From positions 67,671,661 to 67,735,660 of the forward strand of contig NC_092860.1 in the NCBI RefSeq assembly GCF_032062135.1: 64,000 nt of DNA. The letters are read 5' to 3'. The stretch comes from Pyxicephalus adspersus (taxonomy: Eukaryota > Chordata > Amphibia > Anura > Pyxicephalidae). Positions within the stretch are counted from its first letter, which is position 1; each line of letters begins with the position of its first letter. The position numbers and the translations under genes are program-made. This document shows, in pieces, positions 1 to 11,648 of the stretch. The notes beneath the pieces were generated by a model. It was not told where the DNA came from. It saw only the letters and a program-made list of their open reading frames with translations, and did not search any database.

Positions 1-478
1 CCTGAGAGCTGCCACTAAACCACATTTCAGCCCCCTACACATAACAATTTGCCAGATACAGGGTCACAAGCATTAAATCCTTACAATCACGGATATTTTT
101 ACATTAAGGGGGGCTATTTCAAGACCAGGGTCCCCAAATTGAGTTTGGATGTTAGGGACCCCCGGGGGCCACTTCCATGGCAACAAGCATTAGGGTACTA
201 CCAATCGGCTCTGGGCTGTGGTGCCCCATGTATTTACTTGTTCGTTCAGAAAACTTCATGGCTGTGTTCTGACTGGGGTTGAGGTTGCAGTGTGGTTACC
301 CCTTCCTCATGCCATAGAACCCTGCCTAGAGGGACAACACTCAGTACCGCTTACTGCCTCCTGGAGTTAAATCTGCAGTGTGACGGACTGAGCAGCTGGT
401 GGGTTACCTGTTACACATACAGTAGCTGGCCACTTACCTTCTCTGAACGCCATTTTCTCTAGAACAGAGGGATGTTGG
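1..478 (+). repeat. Dispersed repeat R1, copy 1
   Basis: This block matches, in reverse complement, the segment at about 26830-27190. Shared stretches include CAGCCCCCTA, GACCAGGGTCCCCAAATT, GGTTACCCCTTCCTCAT, ATCTGCAG and TAGCTGGCCACTT in the same order. The middle part (about 160-260) differs between the copies. I see no transposase or RT frame; a 77 aa open frame at 49-282 is not conserved in copy 2. The right edge abuts the LTR-like piece starting at 479 and the left edge runs off the window. The family is probably an LTR or non-autonomous DNA element, but I do not recognise it. Confidence 0.6.
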
Positions 479-770
479 CTGTAAGGCCCTGGTCAGCACC
501 AGTCCTCACCAGACACCAGTCCCTTAATCTATCAACTCAGTCTTTTTCTTTAGTAAGCCCCCGTTCAGCCTCAGGAGACAGGTTGCGTCCTCCAGCACTC
601 AGTTTTCCTCAGGACCTACTGCGCAAAGGATAGTATTTGGGGATGGACTGACAGCAGATTAGGAGCCCACAGATAACAGCACAAGAATATCAGGTGATCC
701 AAAATACAAGCCAATGTCAAACTGTGTAATGAGTTCATCAAGCAAAGTACAGCCCACAGGGCACTAAATC
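479..770 (-). mobile_element. Ty3/gypsy 3' LTR remnant
   Basis: Read on the minus strand, this block follows the integrase region and ends in CCTTACA at 479, a CA end as expected for an LTR. It is the reverse complement of the block at about 3890-4158, sharing for example GGCCCTGGTCAGCACCAGTC, CAAAGGATAGT and AGGAGCCCACAGATAA. Its orientation fits the minus-strand pol genes. The 5' limit (near 770) is uncertain because similarity fades there. Confidence 0.5.
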
Positions 771-861
771 CTAAAACTTCTCTGCTACTGCTACTGCTAC
801 TGCAGTCGCCAGAGCGAATAGGCCGAGCACACCCTCCTGAGGTGTAGCATTAGCTGCTGAT

Positions 862-1565
862 TTAAATAACAGGACATGAAAGCAGTCTAGGTAAGACAGT
901 TACCCTATAAGTCACTCTATTTATTTTTTTCAGCACTAGGGTATGGACCAATGAATTTAAGTCCCCTGGAACAAATTCTGGTTCTTTGGATCGATGTTGA
1001 TCAGCAAATCGTTCCTGCTGGCCAGAAGCCTGCTTTAAATTCTGCTGGTCTTGAGACCAGATTGTGGTCATGTGGGTAAGCCAATCTTCCAAAGAAGGCA
1101 TGTTGGAGGGGGGACCAGAAAGAGAAGAGAAATGTGGATTCCAACCACCAAGACATTGAAATGGAGACATTTTGGTAGAGGAATGTACAGAGTTGTATGG
1201 AAGATAAATCGCATATTCCTCCTGACAACCTGAAACAAAAGAGCGGAGGTACTGCTCCAAAGATTGATTAGTCCTCTCAGTCTGGCCATTTGTTTCAGGA
1301 TGGAAACCTGAGGAGAAGGAAAGAAAAATGCCTAAACATGCACAGAATGAACGCCACAATTGAGATACAAACTGCACACCTCTAAGACTACATTATCTGG
1401 GATACCATTCAAGAGGAAAATATTTTCAATGAACAATTGTGATAATTCTTTAGCAGTAGGCAATTTGTAAAGGGGTATAAAGTGTGCCATTTTACTAAAC
1501 CGATCCATCATCGCCCAAACTACAGTGCATGCTCTGGAAACCAGTAGATCCACTGTGAAATCCAT
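862..1565 (-). pseudogene. Ty3/gypsy integrase (broken)
   Basis: Integrase joins the reverse-transcribed cDNA to host DNA. Two minus-strand pieces are visible: 1332-1565, with the core text MDRFSKMAHFIPL (first catalytic Asp region), and 862-1377, with FHPETNGQTERTNQSLEQYL (third catalytic acidic residue, Glu, in NGQTER). The region of the second Asp, expected between the two pieces, is disrupted where the frame changes. The C-terminal part contains a QERFADQHR-like segment but no clear chromodomain. Homology to vertebrate chromovirus-type gypsy elements is recognised by pattern; the gene cannot encode a working enzyme. Confidence 0.8.
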
Positions 1566-1959
1566 AGTGGCTGTAGGGTCCCAGCCAGGGCTAAGCGGGG
1601 TGTCTTACTATGAGCACAAGTAGTGTGAGCCTTTAAAAATGCTTGAGTATCCTCAGGAAGGGAGTGTAGCTGGTACACACGGAGTTCCGGTAGCGCAATG
1701 TCTTTTTCTCTCCCAAGTGTCCAGTAACCTTAGAATTATGAAACTGTTGGAGACCCTGCAGGTGGAGAGGTAGTGGCACATATAACTGACCTGAGAGATT
1801 TCCTGGAGGTGGGTCAGACTGGTGAGGCTCTAAAATCTAAATCAGGTGAGAGCTGACTGGTAGACAATACCCTGAGCACACAGTGAGTCGGGAGGACAGA
1901 TTCAGGAATATATTCTGCACAGGAGCTTGCTTAAGGAAAATTACGAGATAAAGCAACTT
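1566..1959 (-). pseudogene. Degenerate gypsy pol, integrase N-terminal part
   Basis: This stretch lies between the RNase H and the integrase core and should hold the linker and the HHCC zinc-binding region. I see scattered matches to that layout when reading minus, but several stops and frame changes prevent a clean translation. It is annotated as the decayed continuation of pol because it lies in order and orientation between two recognisable pol domains. Confidence 0.5.
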
Positions 1960-2351
1960 TTTGGACCCAGGTCTGTATGTGATGGAAAAATTAAATAGTG
2001 AAATAAAAATGCCCAACGTGCTTGTCGGGAATTTAATTTTTTGGCACCCTCTATGTATTCCAGATTTTTATGGTCTGTAAATACAGTCACTGGATGCTCT
2101 GCTTTTTCCAACTAATGTCTCCAATCCTCAAAAGCTAACTTGATTGCCAGGAGTTCTCGGTTCCCAATATCATAATTTTGTTCTGCTGGAGAGAATTTTA
2201 GGGAAGAGAAGGCAAATTGATATAAAAGTTCAGGATTTCCACAGTATTGAGTTAAAATTACTCCAACCCTAAACTCAGAGGCACCCACCTCCAGAAAGAA
2301 GGGTTGCTGAATTTCTGGATATACAAGGATAGGGGTGAAGCAGAAAGACAC
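1960..2351 (-). pseudogene. Ty3/gypsy RNase H domain (broken)
   Basis: The open piece 2112-2351 reads PFFLEVGASEFRVG at its start and FSPAEQNYDIGNRELLAIK toward its end, the classic gypsy RNase H signature. The usual first catalytic Asp (VDAS in related elements) is Gly here (VGAS). Past the stop at 2112 the similarity continues in another frame ([19 protein letters not shown] text, with the conserved FTDH Asp) to about 1960. The enzyme would degrade the RNA strand during reverse transcription. The stop, the frame change and the Asp-to-Gly change all indicate an inactive copy. Confidence 0.8.
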
Positions 2352-2399
2352 ATTCAGTTTTTTAAAAGCTTCACAAGCCTAGGCAGGCCACTGGGAAGG

Positions 2400-2966
2400 A
2401 TCTGCTCCAGTCAGATCGGTAAGGGGAGTGACCAAGACAGAAAAACCTCCTTTTTAATAAACAAAAACCTAGCAAAACAAACCTAGGAACCTCTGTAGGG
2501 CTTTGAAGTTGGTAGGCTAAGGCCAATCAAGGACAGCAGTGACCTTAGCTGGGTCCATCGTCAGGCCCTGATCAGAAACAATGTAACCCAGAAAAGGGAC
2601 TTGTTGGACTTTAAAACAAACTTTTCTAGTTCGGCATACAAATGGATCTCCCTAAGTATCTGGAGGACCGACCCTAACATGAGCACAATGCTGAACCAAA
2701 GACTGCTGGGGCATTGCATACACTAAATGGCATAACCAGGTACTAATGATGCCCATTCCTAGTATTAAATGCAGTCTTCCACTCATCCCACTGCCTTTTT
2801 CTAATAAGGTTGTAGGCCCCCCTAAGGTCTAGTTTGGTAAAAATGTGGGCATCTTTAACCTGGCCAAACAAGTCATCAATACAAAGTGAAGGGTACCTGT
2901 TTTTGACAGTAATTATGTTCAACCTTCTGTAGTCTGTACATGGTCTTAGGTTTGCATCTTTTTTCT

Positions 2967-3001
<35 letters not shown>

Positions 3002-3110
3002 CCAGCCCCAAACAGGGGATGTAGAAGGGTGGATAAATCATTTTTCCTAATTTTCTTTAATAAAAGCTTTCATGGCTAAATTGTCAGGGCCTGTGAGATT
3101 GTAGAGGTGC
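2400..3110 (-). pseudogene. Ty3/gypsy reverse transcriptase (broken, palm incomplete)
   Basis: Minus-strand translation across frames shows [20 protein letters not shown] (near 2900-2950) and [13 protein letters not shown] (near 2820-2850), the fingers and first catalytic Asp of a gypsy RT. The downstream stretch, where a YxDD box should lie, jumps from a PFSVCNAPAVF-like segment to a later part; I did not find the catalytic box. A 32 bp A-run (2969-3000) is inserted in the fingers region. The copy is non-functional. Confidence 0.75.
2969..3000 (+). repeat. Poly(A) run inside gypsy RT
   Basis: An uninterrupted homopolymer of about 32 A (T on the coding strand of the retrotransposon) splits the RT fingers. 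It may be microsatellite growth of a short A-tract or an assembly-sensitive site. Confidence 0.9.
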
Positions 3111-3112
3111 CC

Positions 3113-3610
3113 TCAGGGTGGCATTGTACCTGGAAGCAAATCTATTGGGTAGTTATAAGGCCGGTGAGGTGGAAGGACATCAGGGGCCTGAGGAGAGAAA
3201 ACATCAGAAAAAGCTGAAAATGGAATAGGCAGCTTCTCTAGAGATGTACCGGTAACACAGAGAGGTAATGAGTCTACCAAACATTTTTCTACACACTCTT
3301 CACCCCATTCAATAATCTGTCTAGATTCCCAGTCAACTATAGGATTATGTCTGCACAACCATGGTAGTCTCAAAATTTTGGGTGAGGAAGGAATATTTAG
3401 CAGAATCTCAGGGGTAACCTTTATAGGTTTACCCTGCTGCAAAGGAGAATCATCTATTGCTAACACAAATAAAGACTCTGGAGACTTAACAATAGGAATT
3501 CCCAGAGAGTGTGCCAGAGCCTCATCCATAAAATTGCCAGCAGCTCCGCTATCCAGAAAGGCCTGGCAATGCTCTGCAGAGGAACCCCAGGAAACCTCCA
3601 TAAGTAACAA
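3113..3610 (-). pseudogene. Ty3/gypsy aspartic protease and start of RT
   Basis: This 165-codon minus-strand frame starts near the protease. The active-site motif FLDSGAAGNF lies at residues 18-27, followed by LGIP and an IPSSPKILRLPWL segment. It then runs into the linker that precedes RT (HRPYNYPIDLLPG near the C-terminus). The retroviral-type protease acts as a dimer to cut the Gag-Pol precursor. This is the best-preserved part of the element, but it is cut off from an intact gag and RT. Confidence 0.8.
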
Positions 3611-3697
3611 AATGTAATCAGATTTTAAAAGAAATACCTGCTTGCCTAGGGAGGTTTCCCTGGGTCAACCTAGGTGCTGAAGTTTCCTGACTTCCTC

Positions 3698-3748
3698 TGT
3701 GGGCAGGATCACATGAAGTGGTGGGATTCACAGCAGTACAAACAGAGC
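3698..3748 (-). pseudogene. Gag zinc knuckle remnant
   Basis: Read minus, the block gives CLYCCESHHF, a stop codon, then SCP. This is the CX2C-X4-H-X4-C pattern of a Gag nucleocapsid zinc knuckle with one nonsense change and the usual Gly-His altered. It sits just upstream of the protease, as expected. Nothing recognisable of the rest of gag remains before the inverted LTR piece. Confidence 0.55.
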
Positions 3749-3829
3749 AATTTTCCTCCTTAACCCCTCTGTGGCTGACAGCCTTGAAGAGCCCAATTGC
3801 ATAGGTTCCTCGGCCAGAGAGGTAGGTGG

Positions 3830-4158
3830 ACTAGGTGCAGGGACCTCTGCTTGTGAACCCGACTCTGCCTGTGCCTACTCCATTTGTACCTCGCTTGATG
3901 GACTGATCACACCGATTTGACCTTGGCTTGTATTCTGGATCGCCTTGTATTCTTGTACTCTTTATCTGTGGGCTCCTGGTCTGCTGCCAGCCCATCCCCA
4001 GACACTATCCTTTGTGTGCTAAATCCTGGGGGCAACCGAGTGCTGGGAGACGCAACCTGTCTCCCGAAGGTGAGCGTGGGTTTACTAGAGGTGAAGACTG
4101 CAGTGTTAGATTGGGGAACTGGTGTCTGGTGAGGACTGGTGCTGACCAGGGCCTTACA
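3830..4158 (+). mobile_element. Inverted gypsy LTR piece
   Basis: This block reads in plus orientation as a pyrimidine-rich LTR body (CGACTCTGCCTGTGCC) ending in CCTTACA at about 4158. It is the reverse complement of the 479-770 LTR piece. A normal minus-strand element would carry its 5' LTR here in minus orientation, so this end is inverted relative to pol. A minus-strand open frame at 3907-4338 is only the antisense of the LTR. Confidence 0.55.
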
Positions 4159-4339
4159 AAGGGCCCCAAATAAGAGTAGCATTGTAGCTTTTGACAGTGC
4201 GTAGCAAAGGGACATAGATAAGTATTTATATAAATCTATGGTTAAAAGAACATTTATTAGTAGTTTAAGAATTATGCTGCTTGGTGAATCATGGAATCTG
4301 AATAACACAGATGGAGAGAAAGCATGACAAATAATCACC

Positions 4340-5860
4340 TGCCCTTATTTTAGCACTCATTTATTTGGAAGATTTCCTAGACAGAACTAGCTAAAAATTT
4401 TACTAAAATTTGTAAAACGTTTTATAACTTATCATCTATTTTGCTTTACACTATGGAATAATTTAAGGACATCATATTTAAAGTGATAGAAAAGTAACAC
4501 ATACTTGATAAAACAAGTGAATAATATTGCAATAATTTGAATATGCAGCAGACAACAATTTTATCTATCAGCTTCCTTATTTCTAAATCAGCTTAAGACT
4601 AAAATGCATCAGCTTAAATAAAGTCAGCTTAAATAAAATAAAATCAGCTTAAGACTAAATGAAGACTAAAATGCATCAGCTCAGACTAAAATGCATCGAA
4701 CTGTGAAATATGATGCTTTAGTGACCGACTCGGGACATGTACACTCTGAATTAAACTTAAATCTTTATATCTTTTTATGACGTGGAATAAAATGTCATAT
4801 TTAGAAAGCCAATGCATGTACCTATGTTTGTTGCTGTGGGAACCTGATGTTATGCCAAATTCACTAAGTTATTGCTGGTGAGAAGTGCCGTTTATGGTTG
4901 TGGGAGAGCTATTTCACCTTTTAAAAATGTCTTGTATATTTTACTTTCAGATTTCTGATACATACCATGCCTTAATTGCTGCCTATAAACCCACAAGGCC
5001 TTCTCAGAGATGAATACCCTACAATATACCTGCTTTTATAAGACCATAAAGACTTGTGTTACTGGTATGTTAGGCAGTTACACAATAACTCCTATTTATA
5101 TAATGTCCTTTTCAGTGGTTAAAGGTGCCATCCCACGTAGTTGCTATGAAAACATAGTTTGGTGTGGAATTTAAAGAAACAATTTCCTTCCTCCATATTT
5201 GGAATTCTCTTTTTAAACACATTCAAAGTCGACATGCACAGTTCATTAGAATCATTGTGGATATAAGCATTTTTTTTTTAATTTGGAAACCCAAACTAAA
5301 AAAAAAAAAAAAAAAAAATACAGAATAAAGATACTTGTTTTAATGAAAAAAATACTTTTTTTATACTAGTTTTCACAAAACCATTGTGGAATACCAAGAA
5401 AAATAGCATATTTCTCTAGCTCCATGGTCCCAACATTCCCAAATGCAACATAATTTAGAATTTACATAAATATATATAACCCTCTTAAGGAAACTTTCAC
5501 ATCTATTCTTAATGAGAATGTTTATGCAGACCAGTCTCAATGTGGTTCATGGAAAATATCAACTTTCTCAAGCAAATGCATTTGAAACTCAAAAAATAAA
5601 ATATTACACTTGAATAACCCTATTTACAATTTTCTTAGCATATTTTAAAATAACAATATTATTTTACAACAATAGATAGTGGTGTACAGGTGCCAAAGGT
5701 ATCCTATGATTTGAATCCATTAGTAACTTAATAAGCTGATATGAAAATAGAAATTTTTTTCAGGTTGGTAAATTAGAATGCAGGCCTAAACTGACAAAAC
5801 AAAAAACACCAGGAGGTACTACTGTTTGAAAAAATAGACAAGCTTTTGCATCTGCAGGAG
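4340..5860. other. No gene seen; AT-rich unique sequence
   Basis: Both strands were scanned. The only structure is a degenerate tandem motif (CAGCTTAAGACTAAAATGCA and variants) at about 4585-4700 and an A-run near 5298-5318. There are no coding domains, no TIRs and no RNA gene. Confidence 0.5.
4585..4700 (+). repeat. Short degenerate tandem repeat
   Basis: The words CAGCTTAAGACTAAA, AAATGCATCAGCT and CAGCTTAAATAAA recur three to four times with partial deletions, which fits local slippage or duplication of a 20-35 bp unit. Confidence 0.7.
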
Positions 5861-5896
5861 TAACATCAGTTCCATCGCTGCAAAGCGACAGCTCAA

Positions 5897-5962
5897 GGTA
5901 AGTATGTGCCATAATCGGCAAGTTTATTTTGGATACTTACTGATTATGGCTTACCACATACC
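5897..5962 (+). other. Stem-loop beside a splice-donor-like site
   Basis: GCCATAATCGGCAAGT (5908-5923) pairs with ACTTACTGATTATGGC (5935-5950) across an 11-base loop, with one G:U pair and one mismatch. An outer GGTA/TACC pairing (5897-5900 with 5959-5962) extends the stem across an internal loop. The 5' side overlaps CAAG|GTAAGT, a near-consensus 5' splice site at 5897. The length and shape are compatible with a miRNA precursor, but I cannot match either arm to a known miRNA family. Confidence 0.35.
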
Positions 5963-5964
5963 AA

Positions 5965-8900
5965 TGAGTTTAGATTTCTTTTAAACACATATTGCATAGG
6001 TTGTTAGAATTACATGAAAACATGTTGTATGAATCAATAACAATAATGACAAAGTCTAGTGAAAAACACTAAATAAAAATATTTCAGAAAACGTTAATGT
6101 GTTCAAATCTTACCTTCATGCAGTCATACGACCCCAGCCATCAGCCTCTACCAAAACATAAATGTGCCAAAAACAAAAAGATTTTTAGGGAGATGGCTTG
6201 AGATAAACAAGACAACATCAGCAAACCCAATAGGTTATTCAAAAATACTGGCATTTGCTTTCCATTGATAATAAGGATCAAAAATATCTGAGATAGACTA
6301 TCTTCAAAGGGGCTAGATTGGGTTAATATTGAATTTTCCAAATTTCACATGCTTTCATAGGTAATGTTGGCAGCGGAAAGAAAAATTTTTTTTTGTCCAA
6401 CAGGCTGTCAGTTGATTTAAATAGTTAGCTTAAAGCAGGCTTCAGGCTAATAGTTAAATACACAGAGATATATACACACACAAATGTTTATTTTTTTAGC
6501 AGAATTTGTTAATATAAAGTGCCTAATGATCCTTTTTACTTCATTTCAATACAAATAATGAATACATAACGATATACTATATGCTATGTCCATTACCAAA
6601 TCCATTTAGTTTGCAAACGTTTCCGTGGCTGCCTTTCTAAAATGATATATTTTCTAAACCATTTATTCCTGTAAAAAAAGTGTTTTTTATGTACTTCGTT
6701 AAAAGGAGAAAATGTATACAGCATTTTACAAGCCATTCCCTGTTCAATATCTAATGTGTTTATATGTCTCTGGTGATGTTATATTAAATGTTATAACAGA
6801 GTTCAGTAAACCCATTTTTTTTAAAACAAATCTATCTGAAAAGGATCTAGTTGCAGATGACAGTTACAAAAGCAAGAAAGTGGCCCCAGCTTTATTTCTA
6901 ATTAAGAATGGTAAAACCCCTTCAATGATGTGTTTTCTGTACTCTGCATTTTCCAATGTGAAACTCACAGTACAAGACTACATTATTTAGGAATACTTGA
7001 TATTTTTCAGTGGACTCAAAGGACAATTATTTCCTGTGATTAATGACATGTCTTATTTCATATGGCTAACTTACTAACCATGTCACACTTGCTTAGTGTC
7101 GCCTGGGAATCCACTGCTAAATGTATAATATAGATGGAGAGAGTGGAAATGGGGAATAAAATGAACACAAGTGCGGAGTATTGCAAGGCACAGATGGTAA
7201 AAACATGGTCAGTCAGCAAAAAAAAGAAAAAAAACTAAAAAAAAAAAAAACAATCAGGAAAACGTTTCAAATGGTCTGTGTGAACAGAATAATTTTGATC
7301 TGTGCACATCAGAAATATACATTGAGATTGGTTCCGGCACTTCCAAATGGAAGGCAAAACCAACTGTTAGAGCTTAGTAAAAGGGCAAATAAGGCTTTAT
7401 AATGTCCCAGCTTATTATATAAGGGTGGGTTTTTGAGCAGACATTTTCAGTTTATTTTGGAGCTGCTCAGTGAGAGTTTATAGTCTGTATGCTCTTGCTA
7501 TAGTTGATATAGTTATTGCTGTTGCTATAGGTATTGTGTGTAATAATGTACTATAAAACTATGATTGCAGTGTTTTGGACTAAATACTCTTGTGTACCCT
7601 TCCCTCTATTTTCACAGTTCAATAACAAAGAGTACTTTTTATGACTATCTTTTTGTGTGTGTGTCAATCCTATTGGCATAGCTGCCAATAGATAGAAATC
7701 CTCTCACTAAAAATGTCAGACAAGCCTAAAGTAAGAGGTAGAGGTTCCGCACATGGAGTTAGCAGGGGGTTGCTGGTTCAGCAGGACAAATTATTGATTG
7801 TACTGGGCCATTAAAAGGAAGGCCATGCCTGTCTGTCTTAGGGTGAATGTGCTATAAAGCCATAGCATGTGCAGTGGGTTGTTGTGTGGCTGATAATGCA
7901 TTCCTCTACCTCTTCCTCCTAGTTTTATGGAATCCAGTTGTTTGCAACTTCTGCTAATGTGCCTTCTTCCTCCTGCCTCTTTCTGCCATTAAAGCCCACA
8001 AAGTGGCAATAAAGTGTCAGTGGAATTATTTGATCAATTGCAATCACTGACCTACCACAGAAAGGTGATTATGGTTACACACAAGCATCCCTGGCTGTCC
8101 TTCATCAGGAAAAATGCAAACACATGCCTTGCCTAAGACATGTCTTTAACCTTGTAGAACAGTATTCTGTTATGAAATACCCTGGTTTATAGAAGGTCAG
8201 AAGGGTTTGTTGCCATGTTAGGCAGCTATACCTAACAAGTGTTCACCTGGCAGGAAGGCTAAAACAATAAATGTGACACTTGTGACACCCTAACATTGGC
8301 CATACTACAAAGCCATAAATAACTGCCATTGTGATAATAGTGCAAGTATAGGCTCTAGGGAACTGGGGTTCTTTTCACTGTATTATTGGCTCATTATTTG
8401 AAGGGAAAAATAAGCCACAATGAAGCAGAGATTACTGGTAAAATCCCTTATGTGTTCTAACTGGAGAAACACCATGTAGACCAATATACTAGGCGCTGTA
8501 AGCCAACAGGATGCTTTGCTTACTGCCTCCTTGTGAGGCAAAAGCAGCTGAAGGCAGAGAAAATATTAGAAATGCAGTACATTAGGGAGGTACTTTTAAA
8601 AACAAACCACATGCAGGCAGTGGGTGAACCACATGATTATTTACTATATTGGACTACTATAATGACTACAAAAACCCTGCTACTGATGCTACAGAATAAA
8701 CATTTGGGTGACACCCACATGGAAAAAAAAGTATTCCTGACACCACAACCAGCAACTTTTTCTGACATAATATATATCAGTATTATTATCAATATGAGGT
8801 TAAGCACTGTTTAAAGACTTGTTTTTAAGACTAAGCCTTCTTATCCATTTCTTTTGACAGCAGCCCAACCTGTGTTAAGCCCTCATAGTAATTTAAATTC

Positions 8901-9985
8901 AAAGCTAAAAGATTCAAAAATTTAACCTCTCAGTCTTTGTAAAAGACTTGTTGAGAATTACACTTGACTAAGATAATGTGAACAAAAATGCATTTAAAGT
9001 AATACTGTTGCATACCCAAAATAACACATCTGTGATTGATGTGTTCTTCTAAATAAAATTATACTTTTACAAGTAAACAATCAAAGCTTGCATACAGTTA
9101 ATTTATCTATCATTTTTTCTTAAATCACATGGCATATATTAACCTTTGTCCCTGGGTCCTTTATTGCAGAACCAAACCCTGTGTTTGCTCACCTGACCCT
9201 GATCTATTGCAGTGGCCATTTTCTTTCTTCTTATTTTCCTTGTTCAGATCTTTGACCATCTTGATTGGCCTGACATGGATAATGTAATTCATGCACATGT
9301 GGGAGTCCAGTCTATAGCCATGCTAAGAAGATGTGATATTAAACAGTACATTTTTTGCCTCATAAAGGACTTCCAAACAATAATGGAAGGATTTTGTTCT
9401 ATTCAGCAATAAAAGGAACTGTTATTCCTTTAAAAGTGTTAACTCGGATACCATGAACCTTTTAGAGCTAAAGTCATCTGACAACAGAAAGTCACATTTG
9501 AATTTATTGGGCATCAGGGAGAAAACTTTGGAAGAGAGTAAGGATGTAATGCCAGGAATGGAAGTCACAGCTGGTCCAGACTGGCTCATTTTAAATAAAT
9601 GAATTAATCTTAATTCCTTAGACAGGAAACAGACTTAAATAATATTAACAAGCTTTCACAGCCTAAATGTTTGTTTATTTGCTAAATGAAGAAAATCCAA
9701 TATGATTACTAAAAAAGATTTAAAAGATACTGAAGTGCTCACCTTTACTGGGGTGAAGTCCTTTGCCTATTTGTAGGAACATTGGTCCCTCCACGATAAT
9801 AAATATTTTGGTTACTGGCAAATCAGACACTTTTTGCTGTCATGACTTGGTAATAATAGCTCAGGCTGTCCTCTCCTATTGACTGCTTTTGAATCATGCT
9901 GTCTACGTAATTTATCGGCGGGGTTGGTGTCCCTACTTTATGCACTTATGGTATGGCTGGTACCCAGAAGCTGTCTTAATGTGAA
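5965..9985. other. No gene recognised; weak repeat-like block 7420-8400
   Basis: Most of this stretch is AT-rich with no domain. The part 7420-8400 has more even base composition. It includes a short frame beginning MSDKPKVRGRGSAHGV at 7713 that stops soon after, like the basic N-terminus of a decayed element-encoded protein, but I cannot name a family. The open frames at 6712-6990 and 8533-8814 show no recognisable motif. Confidence 0.4.
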
Positions 9986-9989
9986 GAAA

Positions 9990-11060
9990 TTGTAGGCGGA
10001 GCTGGGTGTCACCTGGTCTTCGGAGGAATGGAGTGAGATCTGGCTGGCAGAGGCTAAGTGCTTCCCTAATGTACTTGTGCAAGAAAACACTTACAAGCTA
10101 ATGCTTCGATAGTACATGACACCAGAGAGGACAGCTAAGTTTATTCCTGTGAGCTCTCCCAGGTGTTTCAGGGGATGTGGAGCTATAGGCTTGCTTCTAC
10201 ATATATGGTGGGATTGCACTACAGTTAAGCACCTCTGGATCTGGGTCTACAACCACTTGAGAACAGTACTGCAGGTTAATTGAGAAATGACCCATGGGAG
10301 GCCCTTTTACATAGACCTATCCATACTCTACCCAGGCATCCCTTTAAATTGGCCTCCCTTGTTTTTTTGGCCGCGAGAGGATAGCAGCGGCCTGGAAGAA
10401 ACCTTTATTAAGTTTTGTGGCAGTAATATCCAGGCTCATGGATACCAACATCCTGGAAAGAATGAGTGCTATAACGAGAGGCTCCCTTCCTAGGTATGTT
10501 TGCCATGGCTGGATCATCATAGTTTGCCAGACCTTGATTCTAGGTTATTACACCTATGAATATTGGATTAGCTGGATAAGCCTATGTTCATATTTGACAT
10601 GGGACCCATACCCACCTTTCCCTGGTTTTTCCTTTGTCCGTTTCCTACACCCATTCCCTTGTTTTTTCATTTTTTCTCCCTTTTTAAATGATGTTACACA
10701 ATTTATTGGCTTGCTCATAATACATTTAAGGTGTTTTCATTTGATAACATGTTTTGGCTGTCTGTACCAGTATATTATTCTTTGTTCGTGTTTGATTTTG
10801 TGTCTCCCACAAACGTTCTGTAAACTCCAGTGCCATTTTCAAAGATAGTATCACTAACATGTTTACACCAATACTTAGTGTTCTGCAATTTTCATTTCGT
10901 GTGCACGTCAGATGAGATATAAGTTTGTTCCCTTCCCAACTTAGTCCTTCCAACTTACAATGTCTATGTTTTCTACAAACCATAGGATTTTGGTGCGGAA
11001 TTACACGAGCAGACACGGTCCTAAATTTTGAATCAGTAATAATTTCAGTATTCACCAACA
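9990..11060 (+). pseudogene. Tx1/L1-type LINE, ORF2 C-terminus and 3' UTR
   Basis: Plus-strand translation from about 10010 gives EWSEIWLAEAKCFPNVL, then YMTPERTAKFIPV and CFRGCGAIGLLLHIWWDC. This is the Cys-containing C-terminal domain of L1/Tx1 ORF2 (CxxC...HIWW). It continues with stops into 10287-10493. A pyrimidine-rich 3' UTR follows (10600-10680). The same C-terminal signature occurs minus-strand at 36.2-36.5 kb. The fragment is 5' truncated, as is usual for LINE insertions. The 3' limit is approximate. Confidence 0.75.
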
Positions 11061-11648
11061 GCAACAGTTTAATCTAATTAAGAATTTATCTGGAGTGGCT
11101 GCAAAAGCTGGGTGGTCTGGGGGGGGGGGGCATCAAATAACAAGCAATCACAAATGAGACAAATTGAAAAGCATAGACACTTAATAGCATTGGCATTGGC
11201 CTGAAAATGTAAGTCTTGTTTAAAGATACTGAAAGTTGACAGCTGGAACCTGTTATTAGATATCTATTGGGGAATCTAAAGTGTGCCTGACCTTAGGATC
11301 TGTAGCAGATGGTCATCTGGCTGGGACGACCAATATAAATGTGCATATAACTTGCTAATTTTACTACTTTGTTCACATTTAATTTTTTGCAACAATTTAA
11401 ATGTTTTACTTTGTCATGTGATAGCTGCTATGGCATATCTATGGGAACTATTAGAACCTGGTAGAACATCAAATGATCATTTAAAGAGGATAGACATAGT
11501 TTAAAACAGGGGCTTGATATGCAAAAAAAAAAACATGCCCAACAACCAAAGTGCATTTATCATATGTAGTTGCTCTGTACAGACAATGCTTGCAGAGGTG
11601 TGTTGAAATAACTTATACATTTTGTTTGCTATGCAGTTTACTTTAAGG
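11061..11648. other. No feature apart from a G-run
   Basis: The sequence is AT-rich with a 12-base G run near 11119-11130 that might form slipped or G-quadruplex structures. I see no coding or repeat signature. Confidence 0.5.

Noticed and set aside
3907..4338. 143-codon minus open frame as a gene
   Set aside because: It is the antisense of an LTR piece and is not conserved in the other LTR copy.
10417..10848. 143-codon plus open frame as a gene
   Set aside because: It overlaps the end of the LINE ORF2 frame and its pyrimidine-rich 3' UTR; the hydrophobic text comes from the T-rich composition.
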